DNA of 64,000 nt from Flavobacterium sp. J372. GTDB taxonomy: Bacteria > Bacteroidota > Bacteroidia > Flavobacteriales > Flavobacteriaceae. Positions 18,950 through 31,091 of this stretch are shown piece after piece (positions within the stretch are counted from its first letter, which is position 1; each line of letters opens with the position of its first letter). The stretch is from NCBI RefSeq assembly GCF_024699965.1, contig NZ_JAJOMZ010000004.1:3070001-3134000 (forward strand), written 5' to 3'. A model generated the notes under the pieces. The model worked only from the letters and a program-made list of their open reading frames with translations, did no database searches and had not been told where the DNA came from. The position numbers and the translations under genes were made by a program.

Positions 18950-19321
18950 TTATCTTTTGGTGAAAAGCATTCTTAATACTATTACTGCCACTGCCGCACC
19001 CATAGTATTGGCAAGCGCATCTAAAACATCGCCGCTTCGGTTAGTTGTAAAAAAGGCCTGGCAAATTTCAATGATTATACCGTAAACAACCGCAAAGATA
19101 AATCCAAGCAGTATAGGCTTTTTTACCATAGGCCTTGTCCTGAAAAACAATACCCACAATACAGTAAAGCCAAAATAAAACACGCCGTGAAGCAGCTTAT
19201 CTTTATTCGGTAAAGAAAATATTGAATCAGCCTCGCTAAATGTATCCATGCTTACCATACATGCCACCGTGATAATGGCAGTCCAGATAGCAGCCGGCCA
19301 GAAATATTTATTAAGCGCCAA
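18950..19321 (-). CDS. VanZ family membrane protein
   Basis: 123 residues with four membrane helices; the family hallmark '[16 protein letters not shown]' appears around residues 40-55. VanZ-like proteins are named after a teicoplanin-resistance accessory, but most, including short single-domain ones like this, have no known role. It overlaps the end of gcvH by 11 bases, an arrangement common in flavobacteria, and says nothing about glycopeptide resistance here. Confidence 0.85.
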   Translation of the reverse strand: MALNKYFWPAAIWTAIITVACMVSMDTFSEADSIFSLPNKDKLLHGVFYFGFTVLWVLFFRTRPMVKKPILLGFIFAVVYGIIIEICQAFFTTNRSGDVLDALANTMGAAVAVIVLRMLFTKR

Positions 19322-19691
19322 TTAGTTCTTTATATTGATCACTGCTAAGCAGCTCATTAATTTCAGAACTATCAGATATCTTTACTTTTACCATCCAGCC
19401 ATCACCGTAAGGGTCGCTGTTTACCGTTTCAGGGCTAGATTCAAGAGAGTCGTTAAACTCAATAATTTCTCCCGATAGTGGCAGGAACAGATCACTCACT
19501 GTCTTCACAGCTTCAACCGTACCAAAAACTTCATCTTTATTAAGTGTCTGGTCAAGCGTTTCAACCTCAACGTATACAATGTCGCCAAGCTCGCGCTGTG
19601 CAAAATCTGTAATGCCTACGGTGGCTGTATCGCCATCAATCTTTACCCATTCGTGGTCTTTAGTGTACTTTAGTTCAGCCGGTATATTCAT
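19311..19691 (-). CDS. gcvH: Glycine cleavage system H protein
   Basis: 126 residues. The lipoyl carrier that shuttles the aminomethyl group between the P, T and L proteins. The lipoylated lysine is K63 in '[15 protein letters not shown]', and the N-terminal '[11 protein letters not shown]' is characteristic. It lies 60 bases after sprA and overlaps vanZ. The other gcv genes are not in this window. Confidence 0.96.
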   Translation of the reverse strand: MNIPAELKYTKDHEWVKIDGDTATVGITDFAQRELGDIVYVEVETLDQTLNKDEVFGTVEAVKTVSDLFLPLSGEIIEFNDSLESSPETVNSDPYGDGWMVKVKISDSSEINELLSSDQYKELIGA

Positions 19692-19751
19692 GTTAGTTTG
19701 TTTTTAGCAAATGTATGTTTTTATAAAAAATCCGAAAAGCTTTAATTATTA

Positions 19752-22700
19752 TTAATTTCCAAAATTATATCTCAGCGTAAAGCCCGACCTTATGTTTGTA
19801 AGCGGGTAGGCTGTTGATATAACTGCTTTAGAGAAAGAATGGTCATAATAGAATATGGCTGAAAGGTTTTTGCTGAAGGCATACTGCGCCGTAAACTTAA
19901 TAGACCATATGTCCTGCCCGCCGCCAAGCTGGTTATTATCATAATCAAGGTAGCGCACTATTGTTTCATTTTGCCTCCATGAAAAATTCAGTTTCATGTC
20001 AATATCACTCTTAATGGTATTGGTAGGGTTATCGGCCAGCCGTGAGTTTATCACAACATCTTTAAACCTGTAGCCAAATTCCATGATGTATTCGTTACCC
20101 TTCACCTCAGTAAGCAGGTTATTGTCAAAACTCATGTTAAGCGTCCTGTCTTTACGTACTTCGGCAAGCATTTTAAATGAATTTTTCATTTCAAAATCTA
20201 CACGGATAAGCGGGTTAAACTGCTCGGCAAGGTTCACATTTGATATAATGTTCCTGTTATAGAAGTTACCTATACCGCCGTTATCCCTGCCGTTCGGGTT
20301 TTGGTCATACTCAAAGTTTGAGCGGTAGCTGTTAATGTTGTATGACGCCCTGTAGCCGCTTTGCAATGAAAAACGCTTAAATGTATCTTTAAACAATTTA
20401 TAACGCATAAGCCCTGTGTATTTTACCACCCAGTTAGGCAGCGGCACATCGCGGAAAGGCCCCGTTTTCACATCGCCTGCATCTTGACCTGAATAGGCTG
20501 CAAGGAACGAAGGTAAAAGCACAGCCTGGCTATTGCGGCCAAAACCTACCGGATAACCTGCGTTTGCTGTTGCAAACTCACCCGTATCAACACCCGGGTC
20601 ACCATATCTCGGAAAATCTGTAGTACCGTACTTTTCAGCTGCAAGCCTCTCGGCAATAACAAGACGGTTAGCCCTCATCTGGTCAAAAGCTTCAGAACTG
20701 TTTACATCACTCTTACTGAAAGCAGTTTTAATAAGGATGGTAGATATCTGGAAATTACCAAATTCATATGGCGAGCGCGAGTTATACTCTCTTGTAATTG
20801 GGTCAACATCATACTGCTCGCTATAGTTATTCTGGTAATTACGGTCAGCTGTAAGGTCAATCTTAAAATCAGGGAACAGGTCTACCGATGCGGTTACATT
20901 AAGCAGCCTTGTCCTTACCTGTGTAAAGTTCTGGTTGAAATCCTGATAGTTTGTAAGATAGCCGTTTCGCGCCGCTTCATACCTTACATCAGCGTCCTGG
21001 CTGCCAAGTACAAACCCTAATGTTGGCTTTGTAGTACCCAAAAATCCTACACCCGGCAGGAAGCCCGGCAGCTGCGTACCATTAGTTTCTGAGTATTTAA
21101 CCTGTATATTTTTAACGCTGGTTGCTACGCCTATAAGCCCATTTACCCACATATTACCTTCTTTTGCAGGCGCCTGGTTAGATGTTATTTTCTCTCCCGG
21201 TTTAGGTGCAGCCTTTGGCGGTGCGTTCTTGGCAGCCGGCTTCTTAGCAGTAAGGCCTATGTATTTGTAGAACAGGTCCATATTGAACGCCGTGTTCAGC
21301 TCGTGTGAATTGGCATTTTGTATGGTATTACCCAGGCTGTACTCAATACCATCATCAACTATAAACGCCAGTGCGTCGCTTGAACGCTGCCAGTTATAGG
21401 TATTCCTATATGTATAAACAGGCTTTATGAAAGCGAATACAGGCAGTTTATTTATAGGCACATCATAATTTACCGTGAACTGCTGTGCATGTGTATTGGC
21501 CTCTCCCGTATTCCAGAAATCCTGCCATACGGTATATTCTTCAATAGGCCTGTTGTCTTCATCCAGGTAGTTCCTTACAATATTGCTGGTAGCAACAGTG
21601 TAGTTGAATTTAATAGCCTTTGTAACGTTATAATTGAAGCCATACTGGTAATTAAAGAAATAGTTTCTCCTGTACAGCGGGCTTATCGGGATACCTTCCA
21701 CATCAACATTCCTGAACTGCTGCCTGTTGAACTGCCTTAGGATATTGCTGCTGAAAGTGATGTTTGACGGCAGGTAATTAAAGTTGAAATCGCTTATCGG
21801 CTTCCAGTAACCGCTCTTTTTAAAGAACTGCGACTTGCTGAAAGGTTCCACCGGCTTTGGCTGGAAGGTATAATTATAATCTGCCGATGCCCTTACCTGC
21901 TGGTCAAGTAGGCTCTCGATCTCATAATCATGGTGCTGCGTCTCATTGTAAGAGTACGAGAGCGTAATATTTTCAGGATCATATACATGTGCCTTCTGTT
22001 CAGGGCCGCGTTCTTTCTTAACTCCTATAAAATTGATGCTTGTACGCTTGGTATAGTCTATAGCCCTGTCTCTCAGGTTTTCACGTGTAGCTTCATCCTG
22101 GGTTACATCCAGTAGCTGGTCAAGGCGTACATCCTGCTGGAAAGGGTCATATTCCGGAGTAATTATCTCCTCACCCACCCCATAGTTAAATGGCAGGTTA
22201 ATACCCCACTTTTTCGGCAGTAGCTTGCCCAGGCTGAAGTTGGTTACGATATCATACTGTACCACATCTTCACGGCTGCGCTCATTAGGCGCCTGCTCAA
22301 CCGTACCAAAGCCTATTGTGCTCATACGCCCAGTGGCAGATATTGTTGCAAAATCGGCAAAATTGGTATCCATGCTCGCAACAGCTGCCATACCGCCTTT
22401 ATTATCCATATCACTAAGGCGAAGCTCATTAAACCATACCTCCCCGCGAAGGTTGCGTGCATCGCTCGCGCCTCTGATATAGTTATTCTTAACGCCCAGC
22501 ATAAGCGTACGCACAAGGCCAAAGTTAGGGTTACCCCTTATACCAATCCTCATGTCGGCATCATCCACACCAAGGTCTGTGGCATTTACAAACACGATAC
22601 CGTTTTCATCGGGCGGCACGGGCGCTGTACCCTGCAATACCATAATTTTCAATCTTGTAAGTGCATCAAGGGGTACGGTTATCTCGTTTTCAGCCGGCCA

Positions 22701-25700
22701 TATCCGTTCAGGCTGGGTTTCTCTGAATGCTGTTATCTTCAGCCTTTTTTCAATCTGGTAGAAGTTATCTGTAAAGTCGTTACCTATCCTCAGGAAACCG
22801 CTCATCTCATCATTGCGCAAACCATTAATTTCCGGCACTTCAGGAGTTACCCTGTCAGGCAGCGGCTCAGCATGAAGAAACATCCTAATCTTTTTGTACT
22901 GGCGCATATCAACATTCACGTTTTTAAATACCGCACGTGAATCTTCAGGCTCAAGGCCGGCATCAGACGAGCCGTCACCTGAATATACTCTTAGTGAAAG
23001 CGCCTGTTCATTCTGGTTGATAATTGCATTATTGTTATACAGCTGCTCACGCTGCACACCCGGAGGCGATACATAACGTATAGGCTGGCGGTCGCCGTTT
23101 TCCTGAATGTTTATAGCAATGGCATCAAACCCTGTCGGGTTGGTAGCATTGGTTGCATCATCTTCATTGGGGTCAAGTGAGTTGGCATATCTCCTGAATT
23201 CTCCCCTAACCAGGTCAAGCGCACCGAAACGAAGCGTAACATCTCGGCGGAAACCATCCATTATAAGCCTCATAAAACGTACGGAACGTATGCTGCTGAT
23301 GCCTCCCACGGCCGGGTGTGTGGCAGCATCGATAGGAATTTTATACAATAGCCACCTTACAGGCGTTTGTCCAGGCGTTCCACCTGTACCTGCGTTGCCT
23401 GATACCGGCCTGGTCTGTTCTTTAACATCTACAATAAAGCCCTGCCCTGCCTGTTGGTTTGGCGCAATAGGTATACGATACCTGTAGTAGGCATCTATTG
23501 TATTCATGGTATTATCACGGTTAATATCTTCCGTATCAGGAAGCGTGGTATTACCGCGATTATCACTGCCTACATCAACAGGAGAATTGCCCTGTGTACC
23601 ATTATAGTTCTTATACCTGTCAAGCACATTTCCGCCTGCAGCAAGGAAAAACTGGTAGTTATCTCCTGCAGGGTCATCATAACCCGCAAAATCGGTATAA
23701 GCCGCAGCTTCTTCAGCATCGCTCAAACCATCAAGGCCAACATCCTGCACCGTACGGTTACCGCCATCTGTATCAAAAGCATATATAAGCGACTGTGATA
23801 CCGGCAGCTTACCCCATACTGTTGTAAATGTAGGCTGGGTGCCGCCTGCTGTTGGCAAGCCGTTCTCATATTGCTTGCGGTTATCCTTCAATATATCTTC
23901 GCTTATCTCGCCAAGGTTTATTTCAAGGAAACCTGTATTATCTGCCGCTATCGCATCGCCCTGGTTGCCCACATACGGGTCCATCATCCAGAACTGTATG
24001 TACTCAACGTTTGTCTGCTCAAAGTTAGTAGAGTTTACCGGGCGCATAATACCCCCCCAGTTATTTACTGCCTGTGCCTCAGTAAAGCCATTGGTAGCGG
24101 CAGCGAGAGGATTGAAGTTATACGGACCCCCTTTCCTGCGGGAAATAGCTAAGATCTAGTGTATTGATAACCGTTGTCTGCCCCGGCACAACATCCGTTA
24201 CAGGATACAGCTCTTCATAATAAATACGCCTGGTGCGGTTGCTTGATATATCATCGTTTGAAATACCCGAAGGCCTGTTGCCATCTGTATAGAAAATGGG
24301 GTCTATGCTGTACCACGCCAGCTTTGCCCTGTTGTAACCGTAGCTAAGGTCATTAGTTGGCGGAACGCCTCCTGCAAATAAGCTTGCCGGTGTGCTCGAG
24401 AGGTACCATGATTGCGCAGAACGCATGTCAATTGTGGTTTGTGAGCCTTCAAAGTCATCTACATAGGTTGTAGCTTCACCGTTGAACTGGTCGGCTTTTG
24501 ATGCACCCGGCTTAAGGTATGCCACTTCGCCGCGGAAAGAGAAGTTTGAAGGTACATCAGTATCTACATTCGGCAGCTTGTTCACTAGCCTTGTGAAGAA
24601 AGGTACTTCTGTAGAATAAATTGTATTGATGCCGAATATGGTATTGTTAACCGACTCCTGCCCGTAGTTTGTTTTTTGCGTGAAAGGCCTTTCGCTCATG
24701 TTGAGCAATGTTGCCCCGACAAGGAATTTATCAGTAAACTTATGCTCTACATTAAAGCCCATGAAGCGGCGTGTCTGCTGTCCGAAAACTGCATTGTTCT
24801 CTACAGACACTTCAATGGGTGTGTTTGATGCCTGTAATGATGGGTCAAGTATCTGCACACGGCCTATCTGGTAATTCACGGTATAGTCAACCCCCTCAAC
24901 AAGCACACGACCACCGGCCGTAACCACAACAGAGCCCTGCGGAATGTTGAATGCGCCAAGCGATATACCATCACCCCCTGTAGATTTAAAGCGGCCCCTC
25001 AGCTGGAATTTGTTTTTTTCGCTATCCTGCAATGCATCCGCCTGAGTGCTTTGGTACATGCTGCGGTACACATAACGCTGCTGGTTGGGGTTATACGTTA
25101 TTTCGTTTGCAGCATCATAATCTTCTGTTGGTGATGTACGAAGCCTATCAAACAGGTATTCACCAAAAGGTTCCACCGTTGTAAATATCATGCGCCCGTT
25201 CTGGGTATCAATGGTAAGGCCCGGCACAAAGTCAAAGAAACCATCACCGCCTTCCTGCGGGTCATTGGTATAGTTTAGGCGGTCAACGTTGAACACACGC
25301 AAAAGCGGCGTATCTGCCACGCCTTCAGGCAATGATGTAGCAGGTGGCGCAGGTGTAATATAATTTAATGGAGACGGATCGGTATACAAGATATTGAACC
25401 TGAAGTCTTCCTGAGACAATTGGAACGCTCCCGGTATTACGTAAATGTTTTTCATCATAAGGTCCCAAACAGGCTCTTCCACATTTACAAGGCTGCTCTT
25501 AAGCATCTTCAGGATAAGGCTCTTAGTAGAAACATTAGTTGGCTGTTGAGGATTACCAGGGTTGCCGGGTGCCTGGCCTTCTACAACCGTAGCATCAACA
25601 CCATCATTGGCAAATTCACCCACTTGGTATACCTGGTCGCCTACGGTATACTGGTACGCAACAGCAAGCACTTCATCATTGCTCAGCCTTTGGTTAAGCG

Positions 25701-27132
25701 ATATGTACCCCAGCTGCGCATGATAAGTAAATTCATTTGCTGTAAGCTTTCGTGCGTTTTCAAGCTTTGAATAGTCACGCCCTTCGGCAACACCTGTAAG
25801 GCCCGGGAAACTGCTGTTGCCAACAGTTACAATTTCACGTACTGTCGGGCTAAGGAAACTGCCCGGCTGGCCTATACGTTCAGGGTCAAGGCCGTTATTG
25901 CTATTATCGGGAAACAAGTTAAAGTTCGGGTTGGAAAAAAATCCGGCAGGCTCAACAGGATTAGCAAAACCTACGGCCTCGGGAGTAATATTCTGGCCTG
26001 TATCGCCATCAATGGTAGACCTTGTAATCCGGCTTTCACCTAAATCCTGGAGTGCAAGAATGTTACGTGAGTTATTATCCTGCGGGTTTATCCTGTTCTG
26101 CCTGTTGGTAACCCATACTTCAATACGCGTTATCTGTACCCGGCTTGATATAAACGGATAGTTTTTAAGGGAAGCATCATACTGGTTACGGAAATACTGC
26201 GAAAGGAAAAAGTGCCTGTCGGCATCATAGTCAAGCCCAAAAATAGAGAAATCCTGAACAGTGCCTCCTCCTTGTGCCGTAACGGTTTTGGTTTGTGATT
26301 TTTGTTCTGAGAAGATACCGGTGAATGTGGTTTTACCAAACTGCATTTGCACCTTGGCGCCAAAAAGGCTCTGTGCTCCACGTATTAATGAATTTGAAAG
26401 CGGGAAACTTACGTTACCCACTTCAATTTTCTGTAGGATATCATCTTCTGTCGGGGTATATTCAAGCTTGATAAGATTCTGGAATGCAAAAGTAGACTCA
26501 GTATCGTAATTGGCAGTTACTGCAAGCCTTGTACCTACTTTACCCTGAAGACTCATGCTGATACGCTGGTCAAAATCAAACGTAAAAGTCCGCCTGTTTC
26601 GAGGCGAAAGCGATGGGTTATCCTGCTTGGTATAACGGATACCGAGATCAAGCTCAACGGAACCTGTAGGTTTCACATCTATAGTATTACCTCCGAATAT
26701 CGTCTCAAAAAACCCGGAGTTGACGTAATATCGCGGAAGCAAGTTTTTCTGTGCGGCTTCACTGCCTGCCTTTTGCCCATCCATCGCGCTTGATTTTTCC
26801 TGGAAATAATCACGCATAGATTCACGCAGTACAAGCTCTTCGTATTGCTCGGGAGTTAAGATTATTGGGTATGTAATGTTGAAACCATCAAAAGTTTCAG
26901 TGTAAATGTAGCGGTTGGTATTGGGGTCATAAGTATATGCCTCAACAATACTCCGCGGATTGCCAATATTCACCTGCCCATTGGTATAACCTTTTACCGT
27001 ATCCTGGGCTTTTTGTGCGGCCTCTTCTTCTTCATCAACCTGCGCCTGCATAGTCATCCCCATGAATAGGAATAACGCCGAGATGATATATTTAAGCTTT
27101 ATGGTAAAGTTTGTAGCGTAATCTGTTCTCAA
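19752..27132 (-). CDS. sprA: SprA, outer-membrane translocon of the type IX secretion system, frameshifted at a C5 run
   Basis: Two adjacent frames (1,004 and 1,431 residues) form one SprA of about 2,459 residues. The upstream part has an N-terminal signal region and the start of the giant barrel; it reads correctly to 'LDLSYFPQERG' and then goes out of frame. Removing one C from the C5 run at 24127-24131 gives 'PYNFNPLAAATNGF' and joins the second part, which ends in 'SGFTLRYNFGN'. SprA forms the large outer-membrane pore through which proteins with C-terminal sorting domains leave the cell, and gliding depends on it. Cargo-like proteins at 203-3928 and 37026-39578 need it. The gene follows ruvA by 3 bases, a conserved flavobacterial order. 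Error is more likely than true loss. Confidence 0.93.
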
Positions 27133-27135
27133 AGA

Positions 27136-27717
27136 TTATAAATTTTTTAATGCCTGCTTTATCATCATTTCAACATTGGCTGCCGGGTTATCCTTCAGCA
27201 CCTTCTCTAAAGCTTTTTCTGCTAATTTTTTGTTAAATCCTAATACCTCCAACGCTGATAACGCTTCATCCCTGTTTGTATTGTAACCCGGCGCCGAAAC
27301 TTCTTCCAAATCATAGAGTTTTAACACTTTATCCTTCAGGTCAAGTATCACGCGCTGGGCGGTCTTTGCACCAATACCCTTGATGGCCTGGATAGCCCCT
27401 GCATTTCCTGAAGCTATAGCGCTAATAACCTGCCTTGGCTCAAGTGATGAAAGCATTGTCCTGGCTGTGCCTGCCCCGACTCCAGAAACAGAAATAAGCA
27501 GTTTAAATAACTCCCGCTCAGCCTTTTCAGTGAAGCCGAAAAGTGTATGAGCGTCTTCTTTTATCTGCAGATAGGTATACAATTTCACGCTTTCAGAATC
27601 TGGCAGCAACGAATAGGTATGTAAGGAAATATTAACCTGATAGCCCACCCCGTTGCAGTCTATAACTATCTCTGTAGGTGATTTTTCAACCATCCTTCCC
27701 TGAAGATGTGCTATCAT
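27136..27717 (-). CDS. ruvA: Holliday junction branch migration protein RuvA
   Basis: 193 residues: OB-fold N-terminal domain ('MIAHLQGRMVEKSPTEIVID'), two helix-hairpin-helix motifs ('LISVSGVGAGTARTML', 'IKGIGAKTAQRVILDLKDK') and a C-terminal domain III that binds RuvB. It forms the tetramer that clamps Holliday junctions. ruvB is 3 kb away in the same orientation. Confidence 0.96.
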   Translation of the reverse strand: MIAHLQGRMVEKSPTEIVIDCNGVGYQVNISLHTYSLLPDSESVKLYTYLQIKEDAHTLFGFTEKAERELFKLLISVSGVGAGTARTMLSSLEPRQVISAIASGNAGAIQAIKGIGAKTAQRVILDLKDKVLKLYDLEEVSAPGYNTNRDEALSALEVLGFNKKLAEKALEKVLKDNPAANVEMMIKQALKNL

Positions 27718-27766
27718 AAATTTTTATTAAATGCTTCCAAAAATAGTAAAATTCTTTTACCGATTG

Positions 27767-30064
27767 CTATTCTGGTTTTTTTGACATACGGAAGCGCTTT
27801 TCTTTCTCCTGCGCATCAACAACCGCAACGGCAGCCATGTTTACCATTTCTTCAACACTTGCTCCCAGCTGGAAGATGTGCACAGGCTTATCCATACCCA
27901 GCATTATTGGGCCGATAGATACCGATTTATCAAGTTCCTTTAGCAATTTATATGTAATATTTGCAGCTGCAAGATTCGGAAAAATAAGGGTATTCACTTT
28001 TTTACCTGAAAGTTTTGAGAACGGGAATTTATCGCTCAACATTTCGGCGTTCAGGGCAAAGTCGGCCTGTATTTCACCGTCAACTATCAGGTCAGGATAG
28101 TTTTGGTGAAGGTAATCAACCGCCTCACGCACTTTTACTGCATTTTTATCTGATGATGAGCCAAAGTTTGAGAATGACACCATAGCCACAACCGGCTCCA
28201 TACCAAATAAACGTACTGTACGCGCTGTCATCAGCGCAATCTTGGCAAGGTCTTCAGCGGTTGGGTCCGGGTTTATCGCGGTATCTGACAGGAAAATGGG
28301 GCCGCGGTTGGTCATCATCATATTGGTTGTAGCAATGCGTGTCACCCCGGGTGCTTTGTCAATAAGCTGCATTATCGGCTTCACAGTTGTCGGGTAACTG
28401 CGTGAAAAACCGGTAACCATAGCATCTGCATCGCCTTCGTTCACCATCATTGCTGCAAAATAGTTACGCTCGCGCATCCATTTTTGCGCATCAAGCAACT
28501 GTACCCCACGGCGTTTCTTTTTATCATAAAACACCTGCGCATAGTGGTTCCGGCGAGTATTTTCTTCGTCAGTCTTAGGGTCAATTATTGTAACTTCCCC
28601 CTCAAAATCAATCTCCTTCTTAAGCTCTTCAATAGTTTCCTTATTACCCAGAAGTATTGGTATGCCTATCTTCTCCTCCATCACGATTTGTGCTGCTTTC
28701 AACACAGGCAAATGGTCAGCTTCAGCAAAAACAATACGTTTAGGGTCAGTCTTGGCACGGTTGGTGAGCAGGCGTACCATCTTATTATCATTGCCAAGGC
28801 GGTTCAGTAATTCCTCAACATACGAATCCCAATCGTTTATCGGCCTCCTTGCCACACCCGAATCCATTGCGGCACGGGCCACAGCAGGAGCTACAACCGT
28901 AATCAGCCGCGGATCAAAAGGTTTAGGAATAATATAATCGCGCCCGAAATTAAGCTTTGTTTCACCATACGCAATGTTCACCTGTTCCGGCACAGGGGCT
29001 TTGGCAAGTTCAGCCAATGCCGAAACCGCAGCCATTTTCATAGCTTCGTTTATTTTAGTGGCACGTACATCAAGCGCACCACGGAAGATATACGGGAAGC
29101 CGAGTACGTTATTCACCTGGTTAGGATGGTCACTGCGGCCTGTTGCCATAATAACATCTTCTCGGGTTGCCACTGCAACGTCATAATCAATTTCAGGCAC
29201 CGGGTTGGCCATTGCAAAAACAATCGGGTTGGCATTCATACTTTTCAGCATTTCAGTAGTCAGGATATTGCCAACAGACAGCCCCAAAAAAACATCAGCG
29301 CCTTTAATAGCCTGGCTAAGCGTAACCGCTTCACCATCTTTTGCATATTTCAGCTGGAGGTCGCTCAGGTCGGTACGGCTGCTTACCAGCATACCGTCTT
29401 TATCAAACATTATGATGTTTTCGACTCTAACTCCCAAAGCAATATATAAGTTAGCACATGCAAGCGCGGCAGAACCTGCGCCAGACACTACTACCTTTAC
29501 CTCATCAATATATTTTTCAGCAAGTTCCAGCGCATTTAGCAATGCAGCTGATGATATAATTGCAGTACCGTGCTGGTCATCATGCATCACCGGAATGTTC
29601 AGTTCCTCAACAAGCCGGCGCTCGATTTCGAATGATTCCGGAGCCTTGATATCTTCAAGGTTGATACCGCCAAAAGTAGGCGCGATTGCTTTCACTGTCT
29701 CGACGAATTTATCAATATCAGTAGCATCTACTTCAATATCAAAAACATCAATGCCTGCAAATATCTTAAACAGCAAACCTTTACCTTCCATCACAGGCTT
29801 AGACGCTTCCGGCCCAATATCACCCAGACCAAGCACGGCTGTACCATTTGATATTACGGCAACAAGGTTGCCTTTTGCGGTATATTTATAAACTTTGTCG
29901 GTATCTTTTGCAATTTCAAGGCAGGGCTCTGCAACACCGGGAGAGTAGGCAAGCGAAAGGTCGCGCTGTGTGGCATAAGCCTTGGTCGGTACTACCTGTA
30001 TTTTTCCGGGTTGTGGTTTTGCGTGGTATAAAAGCGCCTCGCGGCGTTTACTGTACTGGTTCAT
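27767..30064 (-). CDS. maeB: NADP-dependent malic enzyme with phosphotransacetylase-like C-terminal domain
   Basis: 765 residues from ATG 30064; a 10-codon upstream extension lies inside the 5' leader. Residues ~1-430 are the malic enzyme part ('LAYSPGVAEPCLEIAKD', 'HDDQHGTAIISSAALLNAL', NAD(P)-binding 'VVVSGAGSAALACANL'). Residues ~440-765 resemble phosphate acetyltransferase ('GIPILLGNKETIEEL', 'FPNLAAANITYKLLKEL') and in MaeB are thought to be regulatory, not catalytic. It decarboxylates malate to pyruvate with NADPH. A good -7 promoter element lies about 28 bases upstream. Confidence 0.95.
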   Translation of the reverse strand: MNQYSKRREALLYHAKPQPGKIQVVPTKAYATQRDLSLAYSPGVAEPCLEIAKDTDKVYKYTAKGNLVAVISNGTAVLGLGDIGPEASKPVMEGKGLLFKIFAGIDVFDIEVDATDIDKFVETVKAIAPTFGGINLEDIKAPESFEIERRLVEELNIPVMHDDQHGTAIISSAALLNALELAEKYIDEVKVVVSGAGSAALACANLYIALGVRVENIIMFDKDGMLVSSRTDLSDLQLKYAKDGEAVTLSQAIKGADVFLGLSVGNILTTEMLKSMNANPIVFAMANPVPEIDYDVAVATREDVIMATGRSDHPNQVNNVLGFPYIFRGALDVRATKINEAMKMAAVSALAELAKAPVPEQVNIAYGETKLNFGRDYIIPKPFDPRLITVVAPAVARAAMDSGVARRPINDWDSYVEELLNRLGNDNKMVRLLTNRAKTDPKRIVFAEADHLPVLKAAQIVMEEKIGIPILLGNKETIEELKKEIDFEGEVTIIDPKTDEENTRRNHYAQVFYDKKKRRGVQLLDAQKWMRERNYFAAMMVNEGDADAMVTGFSRSYPTTVKPIMQLIDKAPGVTRIATTNMMMTNRGPIFLSDTAINPDPTAEDLAKIALMTARTVRLFGMEPVVAMVSFSNFGSSSDKNAVKVREAVDYLHQNYPDLIVDGEIQADFALNAEMLSDKFPFSKLSGKKVNTLIFPNLAAANITYKLLKELDKSVSIGPIMLGMDKPVHIFQLGASVEEMVNMAAVAVVDAQEKEKRFRMSKKPE

Positions 30065-30091
30065 TTTTACATCATTATTTTCACGAACCCA

Positions 30092-30099
30092 CAAAGTTA
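30092..30099 (-). promoter_or_regulatory. -7 promoter element (TAACTTTG) for maeB
   Basis: A perfect match to the Bacteroidetes -7 consensus TAnnTTTG on the minus strand, ~28 bases before the maeB ATG. A T-rich -33 region lies about 20 bases further up. ruvA and sprA may be read from the same start because the gaps between these genes are short. Confidence 0.55.
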
Positions 30100-30166
30100 A
30101 ACCTATACCTGTAATTCAGAAACTTTTAACAGTAAAGTTTTCAGCCGTTGCCAAATTCCATAACAG

Positions 30167-31091
30167 CTATTTCAAGAAACTGATATTCCGTTTAAGCCCC
30201 TCAAACTTTGTCCTTTTCACGGCTGAATTTTTAAACACAGCCCTAAAAGTATCTTCAGTAATTTCTTCCCAGTCTTTTTTGGAAAGAGACATCAAATCAG
30301 GATGCGGATTAAACAGCGGTTCAGCATGCGGCTTACTGAAGCGGTTCCAGGGGCATACGTCCTGGCATACATCACACCCAAATGCCCAATCGTCGAATTT
30401 GCCTTTCATCTCTTCCGGAAGATTATCTTTCAGCTCAATAGTAAAGTAAGATATGCATTTACTGCCGTCAACCACGTAAGGCTGGATGATAGCCTGTGTA
30501 GGACACGCATCAATACATGCGGTACAGCTGCCGCAATGGTCGGTTACAGCATGGTCATGCTCCAGTTCAAGATCAACAATAAGTTCAGCAATGAAGAAAA
30601 AAGAGCCTACCTGTTTGCTCAAGAGGTTACTGTTTTTCCCTATCCAACCGAGTCCGCTTTTGGCTGCCCAGGCTTTGTCAAGTATCGGAGCACTATCTAC
30701 AAACGCCCTGCCCCCCTACCTCACCGATATTTTCGTTGATGGAATGCATTAGTTCCTTAAGCTTTTCTTTAATAACAAAGTGATAATCCTGTCCATAGGC
30801 ATACTTTGAAATCTTGTAAGTACCTTCTGTTTGCTTTTGTTCTGGATAATAATTAAGCAATAGCGAAATCACGCTTTTAGCTCCCGGCACCAGCAACGTC
30901 GGGTCGAGCCGCTTGTCGAAGTAATTCTCCATATACTGCATTTGGCCATGGCGGTTTTCATTAAGCCATATTTCAAGTCTTGGAGCTTCTTCTTCCAAAA
31001 ATCCTGCACGGGAAACACCACATGATAAAAAGCCGAGGCGTTTGGCTTCGGCTTTTATGAAATCTGTATATTTCTGTTTATTGTCAATCAA
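30167..31091 (-). CDS. queG: Epoxyqueuosine reductase QueG, frameshifted at a C6 run
   Basis: The N-terminal frame (132 residues, '[20 protein letters not shown]') ends abnormally after 'IGEVGG', and the C-terminal frame carries two iron-sulfur motifs ('[16 protein letters not shown]' and '[11 protein letters not shown]'). Removing one C from the six at 30711-30716 yields '[16 protein letters not shown]' and a single 307-residue protein, the usual QueG size. QueG is a cobalamin-dependent Fe-S enzyme catalysing the last step of queuosine synthesis in tRNA. Its start overlaps the ruvB stop by four bases. The frameshift is probably an error. Confidence 0.9.

Noticed and set aside
24052..24058. 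C7 run in sprA as another frameshift site
   Set aside because: Reading Asn-Trp-Gly-Gly-Ile-Met continues in frame across it; only the C5 run at 24127 breaks the frame.
29205..29891. 228-codon ORF antisense to maeB
   Set aside because: Ser/Ala/Thr-rich translation typical of the opposite strand of a conserved gene; the maeB frame is fully supported.
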